From NCBI GenBank assembly GCA_030429685.1, contig JAUIEY010000034.1, positions 1 through 13,603 on the forward strand: a stretch of DNA of 13,603 nt. Reading direction: 5' to 3'. The translations under genes and the position numbers were made by a program. This document shows, one piece after another, positions 7,736 to 13,603 of this stretch. This DNA comes from Gammaproteobacteria bacterium. GTDB lineage: Bacteria; Pseudomonadota; Gammaproteobacteria; Steroidobacterales; GCA-2729495. The first letter of the stretch is position 1. Every line of letters starts with the position of its first letter. The notes under the pieces were generated by a model. It did not search any database, was not told the origin of the DNA, and saw nothing but the letters and a program-made list of their open reading frames with translations.

Positions 7736-9288
7736 TAGTGCCGGAAGTGCCTCATGCCGGTGAATAGCATTGCAATGCCGTGTTCATCCGCGGCATCGAT
7801 CACTTCCTGATCGCGCATCGACCCGCCAGGCTGAATGACAACCTTGATGCCGAGTCCTGCGGCAACATCGATACCGTCGCGAAACGGAAAAAAAGCATCC
7901 GACGCCATCGCTGCGCCATTCAGGTCGAGCCCGGCTTCTGCTGCTTTCTGACCGGCAATCTGGGCGCTCATGATACGGCTCATCTGGCCGGCACCGATGC
8001 CCAGAATCGCGTTGTTCTTGCCATACACAATGGCATTGGATTTAACGTAGCGCGCAACACGCCATGCCAGCAGGGCATCGCTGATTTCCTGTTCGTCAGG
8101 CTGGCGTTTGGTCACGACCCGCAGATCTTCGCGATGGACATCTGCAATGTCTTTGTCCTGCACCAGCATGCCGCCTTCAATCTGCTGAAACACCCGGCTG
8201 CCGGCCGTGTCCTGGTCCCACGGGCCGCATTCCAGTACCCGCACGTTCTGTTTGCCGGCGAAAGCCTCCACCGCACCTGCCGCATACGCGGGGGCTACCA
8301 CCACCTCGACAAACTGCTGTGCCACGATGGCTTCGGCTGCCGCCCGAGTGAGTTCGCTGTTAAAGGCGATGATGCCGCCGAAAGCCGAAGTGGGATCGCA
8401 GGCATAGGCCTTCTGGTAGGCCTGCTCCGCATCGTCATCCATGGCCACGCCGCAGGGGTTGGCATGTTTGACGATGACACAGCCATTGCCGTCGAGGGCT
8501 TTGACACATTCCAGCGCGGCATTGGCGTCGGCAATGTTATTAAAAGACAACTCCTTGCCCTGATGTTGTCGCGATGCGATCAGCGTGCCGCTGGTCTGCC
8601 CGCCAGTGGCGTACAGCGCAGCTGACTGATGCGGATTTTCTCCGTAGCGCAGCGTATTTTGCAGCGTCAGGCCGAGCGGCAGGCGCTGCGGAAATTCCGC
8701 GGCATTATCCTGAGACTGAAAATAATTCCAGATGGCTGCGTCGTAGCAGGCGGTATGGCCAAATGCCTTCTTTGCCAGGCTGCGACGCTGTTCCAGCGGA
8801 ATCGACCCGTTGTTGCTCAGCGCAGCGATAACACCGTCATAGTCTGCAGGGTCGACCAGCACGGTTACATGCGCGTGATTTTTCGCCGCCGCGCGCAGCA
8901 TTCCGGGGCCGCCTATGTCGATGTTTTCTATCGCCAGCTCAGGTGTGCAATCCTCCCGCGCTACGGTTTGCTCGAAGGGATACAGATTGACCACCAGAAT
9001 ATCGATCGCCCGGATGCCGTGCTCGGCCATGACTGCAGCATCCTGTTCGCCCCGCCCCAGCAGCCCGCCATGAATGCGCGGATGCAGGGTTTTGACACGG
9101 CCATCCATGATTTCCGGAAATTCGGTGACAGCCGCAACATCAGTGACGTTGATTCCGGCATCACGTAATGCTTTTGCTGTGCCGCCGGTGGAGAGAATTT
9201 CAGTTCCCTGAGCGTGCAGTTGCCGGGCGAAATCAACCACACCGGTTTTGTCGGAGACGCTGATCAGTGCGCGTAGCTTGCCTGTCAT
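7735..9288 (-). CDS. purH: Bifunctional AICAR transformylase / IMP cyclohydrolase
   Basis: Catalyses the last two steps of de novo purine synthesis: formylation of AICAR using 10-formyl-tetrahydrofolate, then ring closure to IMP. The 517 residues match the family length. The N-terminal cyclohydrolase (MGS-like) domain spans about 1-200 with ALISVSDKTGVVDFA, STGGTAKAL, and MDGRVKTLHPRIHGGLL including the catalytic Lys66. The transformylase domain follows, with LRYGENPHQSAALY (213-226), the catalytic pair Lys274-His275 in VIVKHANPCG, DPTSAFGGIIAFN (298-310) and the C-terminal QPGGSMRDQEVIDAADEHG. It begins five bases after the fis stop and ends overlapping the purD start, so it is internal to the operon. 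No strong ribosome site precedes the ATG, consistent with coupling to fis translation. Confidence 0.97.
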   Translation of the reverse strand: MTGKLRALISVSDKTGVVDFARQLHAQGTEILSTGGTAKALRDAGINVTDVAAVTEFPEIMDGRVKTLHPRIHGGLLGRGEQDAAVMAEHGIRAIDILVVNLYPFEQTVAREDCTPELAIENIDIGGPGMLRAAAKNHAHVTVLVDPADYDGVIAALSNNGSIPLEQRRSLAKKAFGHTACYDAAIWNYFQSQDNAAEFPQRLPLGLTLQNTLRYGENPHQSAALYATGGQTSGTLIASRQHQGKELSFNNIADANAALECVKALDGNGCVIVKHANPCGVAMDDDAEQAYQKAYACDPTSAFGGIIAFNSELTRAAAEAIVAQQFVEVVVAPAYAAGAVEAFAGKQNVRVLECGPWDQDTAGSRVFQQIEGGMLVQDKDIADVHREDLRVVTKRQPDEQEISDALLAWRVARYVKSNAIVYGKNNAILGIGAGQMSRIMSAQIAGQKAAEAGLDLNGAAMASDAFFPFRDGIDVAAGLGIKVVIQPGGSMRDQEVIDAADEHGIAMLFTGMRHFRH

Positions 9289-9293
9289 AACGA

Positions 9294-9608
9294 TCAGCCG
9301 CGCAGGTCGTACTGTTTCAGCTTCTTGCGCAACGTGGCCCGGTTGAGCCCCAGCATTTCAGCCGCAAGTGTTTGATTTCCTTTGGTATAATCCATTACAG
9401 CCCGAAGCAGCGGTGGCTCCACCTCACCCAGTACCATGCGGTATATAGCCGCGGGTTTGTGGCCGTTCAGGTTTTTGAAGTACGAACGCATGGCGTCTTC
9501 AGTGAAGCTGCTCAGCAGCCGGTTCCGGCTGTGTAATTGTTTTTTGCTGATTTTGCGCTTTTTGGATTTACCCGTTTTGCTTTTCGCCGATTCGCTTTTG
9601 GTAGGCAC
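9294..9608 (-). CDS. fis: Fis-family nucleoid / transcription regulator with lysine-rich N-terminus
   Basis: Fis is a homodimeric DNA-bending protein that shapes the nucleoid and activates stable-RNA promoters. The C-terminal helix-turn-helix is unmistakable: PLLRAVMDYTKGNQTLAAEMLGLNRATLRKKLKQYDLRG (residues 66-104), nearly that of E. coli Fis. The middle (EDAMRSYFKNLNGHKPAAIYRMVLGEVE) matches the dimerisation helices. The first ~30 residues differ: in place of the E. coli beta-hairpin arm that contacts Hin/Gin recombinases there is a basic tract (KSESAKSKTGKSKKRKISKKQ). The start is GTG 9608, supported by GGAG nine bases upstream; 104 residues is close to the usual 98. It follows dusB (46-nt gap), the conserved gammaproteobacterial arrangement in which dusB and fis are co-transcribed, and here continues into purH. 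Confidence 0.94.
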   Translation of the reverse strand: MPTKSESAKSKTGKSKKRKISKKQLHSRNRLLSSFTEDAMRSYFKNLNGHKPAAIYRMVLGEVEPPLLRAVMDYTKGNQTLAAEMLGLNRATLRKKLKQYDLRG

Positions 9609-9617
9609 TGAATAACG

Positions 9618-9637
9618 CTCCGCTGCGAACGCGCAGC
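9618..9637 (-). promoter_or_regulatory. fis Shine-Dalgarno with adjoining GC hairpin
   Basis: On the minus strand GCTGCG, loop CGTT, CGCAGC (plus-strand 9622-9637) is a perfect 6-bp GC-rich stem. It abuts GGAG (plus-strand 9618-9621), the only good ribosome site for fis, nine bases before its GTG. No T-tract follows, so this is not a terminator. It could limit ribosome access or protect the processed end of the dusB-fis message; both roles are inference. Confidence 0.4.
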
Positions 9638-9654
9638 TGCTCGTCCGCCAATTA

Positions 9655-10683
9655 TTAGTTTTTGTCGAAAAATGCTTGTGTCAGTTGCAACTGTTCTGCT
9701 GCGGTCTCCACCCTTACAACAGCGTTGCGAAATTCTTCTGCATCCTGAAGGTACCTGCAGTACCAGGTCAGATGCTTTCTGCCAATCCGCACACCCCGGT
9801 TTTCGCCATGCAACCGGTGAAGCGCGTAAAGGTGAGCGAGCATAATATCACGGACGCTGTTCCCGGGGAGACTTTGGAAGCCGGCGAAAGAACTTTTTTG
9901 GCTATTTTTTGCGCAACCTGAGTTTAGCCCCGGGCTTTCGTCGGGCATGTTAAGAAATTCGTTTATCTGCCCGAATATCCAAGGCCTGCCTAGTGCACCG
10001 CGGCCTATCATGATGGCGTCAGCGCCGGTCAGAGCCAGAACATCGGCCGCTTTTTGCGGCGAATCGATATCGCCGTTGGCGATTACCGGAATGCTGACCG
10101 ACTGCTTTATTTCGCGGATAGTGTCGTACTCTGCTTCACCTTTGAACATGCAGGCTCGCGTGCGGCCGTGCACCGACAGCGATACCACGCCAGATTGTTC
10201 GGCGATGCGGGCGATGCGCGGGCCATTGCGGTTTTCCCGGTTCCAGCCGGTACGGATTTTGAGGGTTACCGGCAAATCGGTTGCTGCCACTACGGCACTG
10301 AGGATAGCGGCGACCAGCTGTTCATCCTGCAGCAGCGCCGAGCCCGACAATTTGTTGCACACCTTTTTTGCCGGGCAGCCCATGTTGATATCAATGATGT
10401 CGGCGCCTCTTGCGGCAGCGGCACGGGCTGCCGCAGCAAGCTGTGCGGGCTCGCTGCCCGCTATCTGCACCACACGCAGGCCGTTTTCACCTTCCAGCAC
10501 CAGCCGGCTGCGGCTTTTGGGGCTGTGCCACAGCCTGGTGTCGGCTGTGGTCATCTCCGATACGGCCAGTGCCGCACCGTGTTCGCGGCAAAGATTGCGG
10601 AAAGCCTGATCGGTCAGTCCGGCCATGGGCGCCAGTAAGCATCTGCCCGCAATGCGATGGTGACCGATGCTGAAGCCGTTCAC
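9655..10683 (-). CDS. dusB: tRNA-dihydrouridine synthase B
   Basis: FMN-dependent enzyme that reduces uridine to dihydrouridine in the tRNA D-loop. I place the start at GTG 10683, whose GTGA overlaps the TGA of the upstream gene, because VNGFSIGHHRIAGR aligns with the E. coli start MRIGQYQLRNR; a TTG at 10734 would add 17 residues lying wholly inside the neighbour. The 342 residues form a TIM barrel and a helical tRNA-binding tail: APMAGLTD near the N-terminus, NMGCPAKKV with catalytic Cys103, LKIRTGW with the FMN Lys142, SVHGRTRACMFKGEAEY with His172, PVIANGDI, GADAIMIGRGALGRPWIF, and the tail RIGRKHLTWYCRYL. Between PWIFGQINEFL and RDIMLAH it is about 19 residues longer than E. coli DusB, owing to a low-complexity, Ser/Asn/Lys-rich insert (residues about 247-274). 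It precedes fis, as in most gammaproteobacteria. Confidence 0.95.
   Translation of the reverse strand: MNGFSIGHHRIAGRCLLAPMAGLTDQAFRNLCREHGAALAVSEMTTADTRLWHSPKSRSRLVLEGENGLRVVQIAGSEPAQLAAAARAAAARGADIIDINMGCPAKKVCNKLSGSALLQDEQLVAAILSAVVAATDLPVTLKIRTGWNRENRNGPRIARIAEQSGVVSLSVHGRTRACMFKGEAEYDTIREIKQSVSIPVIANGDIDSPQKAADVLALTGADAIMIGRGALGRPWIFGQINEFLNMPDESPGLNSGCAKNSQKSSFAGFQSLPGNSVRDIMLAHLYALHRLHGENRGVRIGRKHLTWYCRYLQDAEEFRNAVVRVETAAEQLQLTQAFFDKN
9862..9944 (-). repeat. Palindrome-rich in-frame insert inside dusB (possible mini-element)
   Basis: This stretch encodes the extra residues of DusB (DESPGLNSGCAKNSQ... to ...FAGFQSLPGN). On the plus strand CCCGGGG (9862-9868) and CCCCGGG (9928-9934) are inverted copies. 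CCGGCGAAAG (9881-9890) pairs with CTTTCGTCGG (9935-9944) with one wobble. GGCTA (9900-9904) pairs with TAGCC (9925-9929). TTGCGCAA (9909-9916) is a perfect palindrome. T6 runs at 9894-9899 and 9905-9910 stand out from the GC-rich gene. The density of nested inverted repeats plus the absence from E. coli DusB suggests an inserted palindromic element that kept the frame; insertion is inferred, not shown. Confidence 0.4.
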
Positions 10684-12020
10684 TTGAATGGCTGGCCGGT
10701 GCACTCCAGGCCGCTGTGGCGCCGGGGCAGGCAAAGTTCCAGTTCAAAACCCTGTGCCCCCGCACCCGGATCCTGAATACTGACATGCGCGCTGGTGACC
10801 TCACCTGGCTGCAACAACCCGGCAGGGGCGCTGCCGGTTGCGTATTCGGCCGGACCAAAATCACTGGCCGCCACCGGATTCGACCAGCGATCGCGCAACA
10901 CGACCCGCAGGCGCGGCAGTCCGACAGCATGTTCACCTGTGTTGGCAATCTGGGCGCGGATATCCATGATGTCGGCACCGGATTCGCCGGCAATGGCTTC
11001 AGAGCCGCGAATTTCGAAATCGTTGATATCCCACTCCGGATACAGTTCGCTGCCGAGCGTCGCATACAGTTCCCTGATCTGTGGGCCGTATGTCGGGTTG
11101 GCTGCGAGCCGGTCGCGGTTATAGTGCACCAGCTGGCTGAACAAGCCCGCCGCAGCAACAATGGCCGCGATGAGCAACAGGCCGCCGGAACGGGATTTTT
11201 TTGCGGGTGCCGGCCATTGCGGTGCGAATTCTTCGTCCGGGGCGGGTTCGTTGCGATTGTCGGCGGCCTCGACTTCGGCCTCGGCTGACGCATCAGTCAC
11301 GTCCATGTCGGCGTCCGCATCGCTTAGCGCCGGCGGTTGCCATACCGAAGCGACCTGACCCTTGGGCAGGGGGCCGAAAAAATTTGTCCATTTGTCTTCC
11401 GGAACGTTGAATTCAAGATCATCGCTGTCTTCTGTCGCAGTTTCCGTTGCGTCTGCTGCTTCGTCCGCGGCTGCGTCGTCATTCCGGTCGCTGACGAATT
11501 GCGCGGCAATTTCCGGTTCCGCTAATTCCTCGACTTGGTTAATTTCCCGGGCCTGGCCAGTCTCTTCGGCCTCGTCAGTCTCCTCGGCTTCGTCAGCCTC
11601 CTGCGGCTCGGCGATGCCGGGTATGCTGTCCCAGATGGATTCGTCAAAATCGCTGTCGCCGACATCGTCGTCGTCACCGTCGATAACATCGTTGTCATCC
11701 GTATCATCACCGTCGCCAATGTAGAGGATGGCGCCGTCGTCATCGTCATCATCGTCTTCCTCGGTATAGGCCGACCTTTCATAGGCTTCCAGATCGGGGT
11801 CGACATCGCCGCTGGGATTGGCAGCGCTACTGGTCCAGCCGCTAGCGGCAAAATCCGCCGCCGCAACTTCGCCGGTGGTTTGATCAACTTCTTCCGCCAG
11901 GTATTCCAGTGCGTTGAATACTGCATTGCAATCACCACAGCGCACCTTGCCCTTGGCCTGCCGCAGAGCGTCAGCGCTGAGCCTAAAAGTTGTTTCACAT
12001 TCGGGGCACTGCGTATACAT
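10680..12020 (-). CDS. Zinc-ribbon, acidic-linker, single-TM protein of the DUF3426 family
   Basis: A 446-residue protein with three parts. An N-terminal MJ0042-type zinc ribbon holds Cys5, Cys8, Cys28 and Cys31 (QCPECETTF ... KVRCGDCNAVFNAL). A long linker of about 240 residues is extremely acidic: Asp-run and D-rich residues 87-130, and Glu/Ala/Thr hexamer-like repeats at 141-155 (EADEAEETDEAEETG). One transmembrane helix (about 280-297, GGLLLIAAIVAAAGLFSQLV) is followed by a DUF3426 domain (about 305-446, with LRVVLRDRWSNPVAASDFGP and LLQPGEVTSAHVSIQDPGAGAQGFELELCLP). By the positive-inside rule the zinc ribbon would be cytoplasmic and the DUF3426 domain periplasmic. The family sits between prmA and dusB in many gammaproteobacteria and its function is not established to my knowledge. 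It starts 14 nt after prmA, and its TGA overlaps the dusB GTG. ATG start with the ribbon at residue 5 is normal. Confidence 0.9.
   Translation of the reverse strand: MYTQCPECETTFRLSADALRQAKGKVRCGDCNAVFNALEYLAEEVDQTTGEVAAADFAASGWTSSAANPSGDVDPDLEAYERSAYTEEDDDDDDDGAILYIGDGDDTDDNDVIDGDDDDVGDSDFDESIWDSIPGIAEPQEADEAEETDEAEETGQAREINQVEELAEPEIAAQFVSDRNDDAAADEAADATETATEDSDDLEFNVPEDKWTNFFGPLPKGQVASVWQPPALSDADADMDVTDASAEAEVEAADNRNEPAPDEEFAPQWPAPAKKSRSGGLLLIAAIVAAAGLFSQLVHYNRDRLAANPTYGPQIRELYATLGSELYPEWDINDFEIRGSEAIAGESGADIMDIRAQIANTGEHAVGLPRLRVVLRDRWSNPVAASDFGPAEYATGSAPAGLLQPGEVTSAHVSIQDPGAGAQGFELELCLPRRHSGLECTGQPFK
11561..11614 (-). repeat. 18-bp tandem repeat in the acidic linker
   Basis: On the plus strand TCTCTTCGGCCTCGTCAG (11561-11578) is followed directly by TCTCCTCGGCTTCGTCAG (11579-11596), differing at two positions, then a decayed third copy (11597-11614). 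The unit encodes the six-residue TDEAEE motif. In-frame units allow the linker to grow or shrink by slippage without frameshift. Confidence 0.75.
11631..11762 (-). repeat. Asp-codon-rich low-complexity tract
   Basis: Residues 87-130 of the DUF3426 protein: 25 of 44 are Asp or Glu, including seven consecutive Asp. At DNA level it is GAY-trinucleotide-like (CGTCGTCATCGTCATCATCG on the plus strand near 11732). It is likely disordered and length-variable. Confidence 0.7.
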
Positions 12021-12034
12021 CGCAATTCAGTTCG

Positions 12035-12946
12035 CTATTGGTCGGTGTTTTCGAGCCGGGTTCCGCTGAGTAGTACCCAGTCATCCTGCTGATTGGTAAT
12101 TGCCAGTTCGGCCCAATCTGACCATGCTGCAATCACGTCATCAGCCTGATGCGCCAGTATGCCAGTCAGTGCCACAGCGGCTCCGCTGTGAGTCAATTGG
12201 CACAAGTCCCCAGCCAGTTCGATCAGGGTTCCGCTCAAAATATTCGCAACCATCACATCATACTGCGTGGTGGCCGGAACGGCATCGGGTTTGACGATAA
12301 ACAGCTGCTCCAGGCAGTCGTTGCGGGCGGCATTCTGGCGCGTCGCGGTCAGCGCCTGCGGGTCAATATCGACGGCGCAGCATTCGCGGGCGCCCAATGC
12401 CAGCGCGGCGATGGCCAGCAAACCACTGCCGCAACCATAATCGATCACCCGCTTGCCTGTTGGTTGTTGCGCTGCCAGCCACTCCAGACACATGGCGGTG
12501 GTAGGGTGCTCACCGGTGCCAAAGGCCATACCCGGCTGCAGCGTCACCACCGTGGCGTTGGTCGGCGGCCCGCCTTCCGGCAGGGATCCATCCGGCAGTT
12601 TGCTATCCGGAACCACCCAGAGACGCGCGCCGAATTGTCGCGGTTGCAGGCTCTGTTGCCATTGTGCCTGCCAGTCGCGCTCGGCAACGCTTTGCAGGGT
12701 CAGTTCGATGTGTGGCAGCGCCTGTTGCAGGCGTTGGCGCAGAGCGGCTTCGCCCTGAGTTGCCTCGAATAGGGCGGTCACGATGGTGGCCGGCCAGCCG
12801 GGCGTCTCGCCGGGGGCCGGCTCAAGTACCGGGTTGTCACCGGCATCGCTGAGCCAGACGGCGACCGCGCCCAGTTCACTGAAAGCCGCTTCAAGATCTT
12901 CCGGCTGGCTTTGACCGGCTGCTGTCGCTACCTGTAGCCAGCCCAT
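12035..12946 (-). CDS. prmA: Ribosomal protein L11 methyltransferase
   Basis: S-adenosylmethionine-dependent enzyme that trimethylates ribosomal protein L11 in the cytoplasm. I place the start at ATG 12946 because MGWLQVATAAG... aligns with the E. coli start MPWIQLKLNTTG..., giving 303 residues against E. coli 293; the open frame runs back to 13075 but that part lies in accC. Domain order: N-terminal L11-recognition domain (residues 1-~95, with NPVLEPAPGETPGW), a linker, then the Rossmann methyltransferase domain with FGTGEHPTT (142-150), motif I VIDYGCGSGLLAI (167-179), the ribose-binding acid Asp193 (VDIDPQA), and the VANIL motif (233-237). It begins 19 nt after the accC stop and ends 14 nt before the DUF3426 gene. 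accC-prmA linkage is common in gammaproteobacteria and supports one transcript. Confidence 0.96.
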   Translation of the reverse strand: MGWLQVATAAGQSQPEDLEAAFSELGAVAVWLSDAGDNPVLEPAPGETPGWPATIVTALFEATQGEAALRQRLQQALPHIELTLQSVAERDWQAQWQQSLQPRQFGARLWVVPDSKLPDGSLPEGGPPTNATVVTLQPGMAFGTGEHPTTAMCLEWLAAQQPTGKRVIDYGCGSGLLAIAALALGARECCAVDIDPQALTATRQNAARNDCLEQLFIVKPDAVPATTQYDVMVANILSGTLIELAGDLCQLTHSGAAVALTGILAHQADDVIAAWSDWAELAITNQQDDWVLLSGTRLENTDQ

Positions 12947-12965
12947 GGGCGTGTCCGGGCGCGGC

Positions 12966-13603
12966 TCACAGGCCGAGGCGTTTTTCCAGGTAATGAATGT
13001 CCGTGCCACCTTGTTTAAAGGCAGCATGCTGGAATATTTCCCGGTGCAGCAGAGTATTGGTGTCAATGCCGTCAACCACCAGTTCCGCCAGCGCGCCGGT
13101 CATACGAGCGATCGCTGTGGCGCGTGTATCGCCCCAGGTAATCAGTTTGCCGATCATTGAGTCGTAATAGGGCGGCACTGAGTAGCCACTGTAAATGTGG
13201 CTGTCGACCCGCACTCCGGGTCCGCCCGGCGGATGCCAGGTATCGACACGGCCGGGTGAGGGCACAAATGTGCGTGGGTGTTCCGCATTGATACGGCATT
13301 CCATTGCATGGCCGCGCAGCTGTATATCTTCCTGTCTAAAACTTAGCTTCTCGCCGCTGGCAACACGCAGCTGTTCTTTCACGATGTCGATACCGGTGAT
13401 CAGTTCGGTCACCGGATGTTCCACCTGCAGACGCGTGTTCATTTCGATGAAATAAAATTCGTTGTCCTGGTAGAGAAACTCGAAAGTGCCGGCGTTAACG
13501 TAGCCTAGCTGCCGGCAGGCTTCGGCGCAGCGTTCTCCCATGCGCATGCGCTGTTCCTGCGTAATGCCGGGCGCCGGTGCTTCCTCGATGACTTTTTGAT
13601 GGC
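12966..13603 (-). CDS. accC: Biotin carboxylase subunit of acetyl-CoA carboxylase, C-terminal part (5' end outside window)
   Basis: AccC carboxylates biotin on AccB using ATP and bicarbonate, the first half-reaction of malonyl-CoA formation for fatty-acid synthesis. The 211 visible residues run from HQKVIEEAPAPGITQEQR to YLEKRLGL and align with the E. coli C-terminal half without large gaps. Active-site residues in FIEMNTRLQVEHP (the metal-binding Glu and Asn, the Arg, and the Gln-Val-Glu that positions bicarbonate) are all present. RGHAMECRINAEHP, GVRVDSHIYSGYSVPPYYDSMIGKL and DGIDTNTLLH mark the C-terminal domain; the first Arg of GVR matches R338 of E. coli. The frame is open to the window edge, so the methionine near 13547 is internal. 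accB is expected just outside to the right. It heads the minus-strand operon in this window. Confidence 0.97.
   Translation of the reverse strand, partial: HQKVIEEAPAPGITQEQRMRMGERCAEACRQLGYVNAGTFEFLYQDNEFYFIEMNTRLQVEHPVTELITGIDIVKEQLRVASGEKLSFRQEDIQLRGHAMECRINAEHPRTFVPSPGRVDTWHPPGGPGVRVDSHIYSGYSVPPYYDSMIGKLITWGDTRATAIARMTGALAELVVDGIDTNTLLHREIFQHAAFKQGGTDIHYLEKRLGL

Noticed and set aside
7780..8625. Plus-strand open frame of 281 codons opposite purH
   Set aside because: It is a shadow of the high-GC third codon positions of purH; no recognisable protein features.
9862..9944. Sigma-28-type promoter inside the dusB insert (TAAAC ... GCC on the minus strand)
   Set aside because: The spacing between the two blocks is about 20 bases rather than 15, and the second block lacks GCCGATAA.
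9947..10638. Plus-strand open frames of 194-220 codons opposite dusB
   Set aside because: Antisense shadows of dusB with low-complexity Ala/Ser/Arg translations.
12947..13075. Longer prmA starting upstream within accC
   Set aside because: The extra 43 residues are out-of-frame accC sequence and have no counterpart in PrmA.

Overview
The window looks like chromosomal DNA of a free-living gammaproteobacterium. It is moderately GC-rich, with short intergenic gaps. The minus-strand order accC-prmA-(zinc-ribbon DUF3426 protein)-dusB-fis-purH-purD is the classic gammaproteobacterial housekeeping block, and Rho and glutathione-dependent formaldehyde dehydrogenase are close to the E. coli proteins. 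I cannot fix the order or family from sequence alone. The secreted DUF11/thrombospondin-3 repeat protein hints at a marine or environmental lineage, but that is inference.

Left part (1-5930): the 3' end of rho (+) converges on an alpha/beta-hydrolase lipoprotein gene (-). That gene is divergent, 53 bp apart, from adhC/frmA (+), the glutathione-dependent formaldehyde dehydrogenase. adhC is followed 11 bp later by a small outer-membrane beta-barrel protein. After a 434-bp gene-free stretch comes a gene for a secreted repeat protein. It begins with a signal peptide and three DUF11-like Ig-fold repeats. It then breaks out of frame in the middle of the third repeat and continues, in another frame, as a thrombospondin type 3 motif plus about six propeller-like repeats. 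The break looks like an internal deletion, either real or an assembly error, at a CAACTG hexamer. A strong hairpin with T-tracts on both strands ends this gene and the opposing operon.

Right part (6003-13603, all minus strand): reading in the direction of transcription, accC (3' part only), prmA, a zinc-ribbon/acidic-linker/membrane DUF3426 protein, dusB, fis, purH, purD and a small two-TM protein are packed with gaps of at most about 46 nt and several stop/start overlaps, so they form one probable operon. It joins fatty-acid synthesis (biotin carboxylase), ribosomal protein L11 methylation, tRNA dihydrouridine formation, nucleoid control (Fis) and the last steps of purine synthesis.

The points most worth a second look are: (i) the deletion-type break in the repeat protein; (ii) a palindrome-rich, A/T-tract-bearing in-frame insert of about 28 codons in dusB, bounded by inverted CCCGGGG repeats and resembling a protein-coding palindromic mini-element; (iii) a lysine-rich N-terminus on Fis with a GC hairpin abutting its Shine-Dalgarno; and (iv) a long leader with a terminator-like hairpin before the repeat-protein gene. 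I saw no CRISPR array, tRNA, rRNA, IS element, phage gene or defence system.
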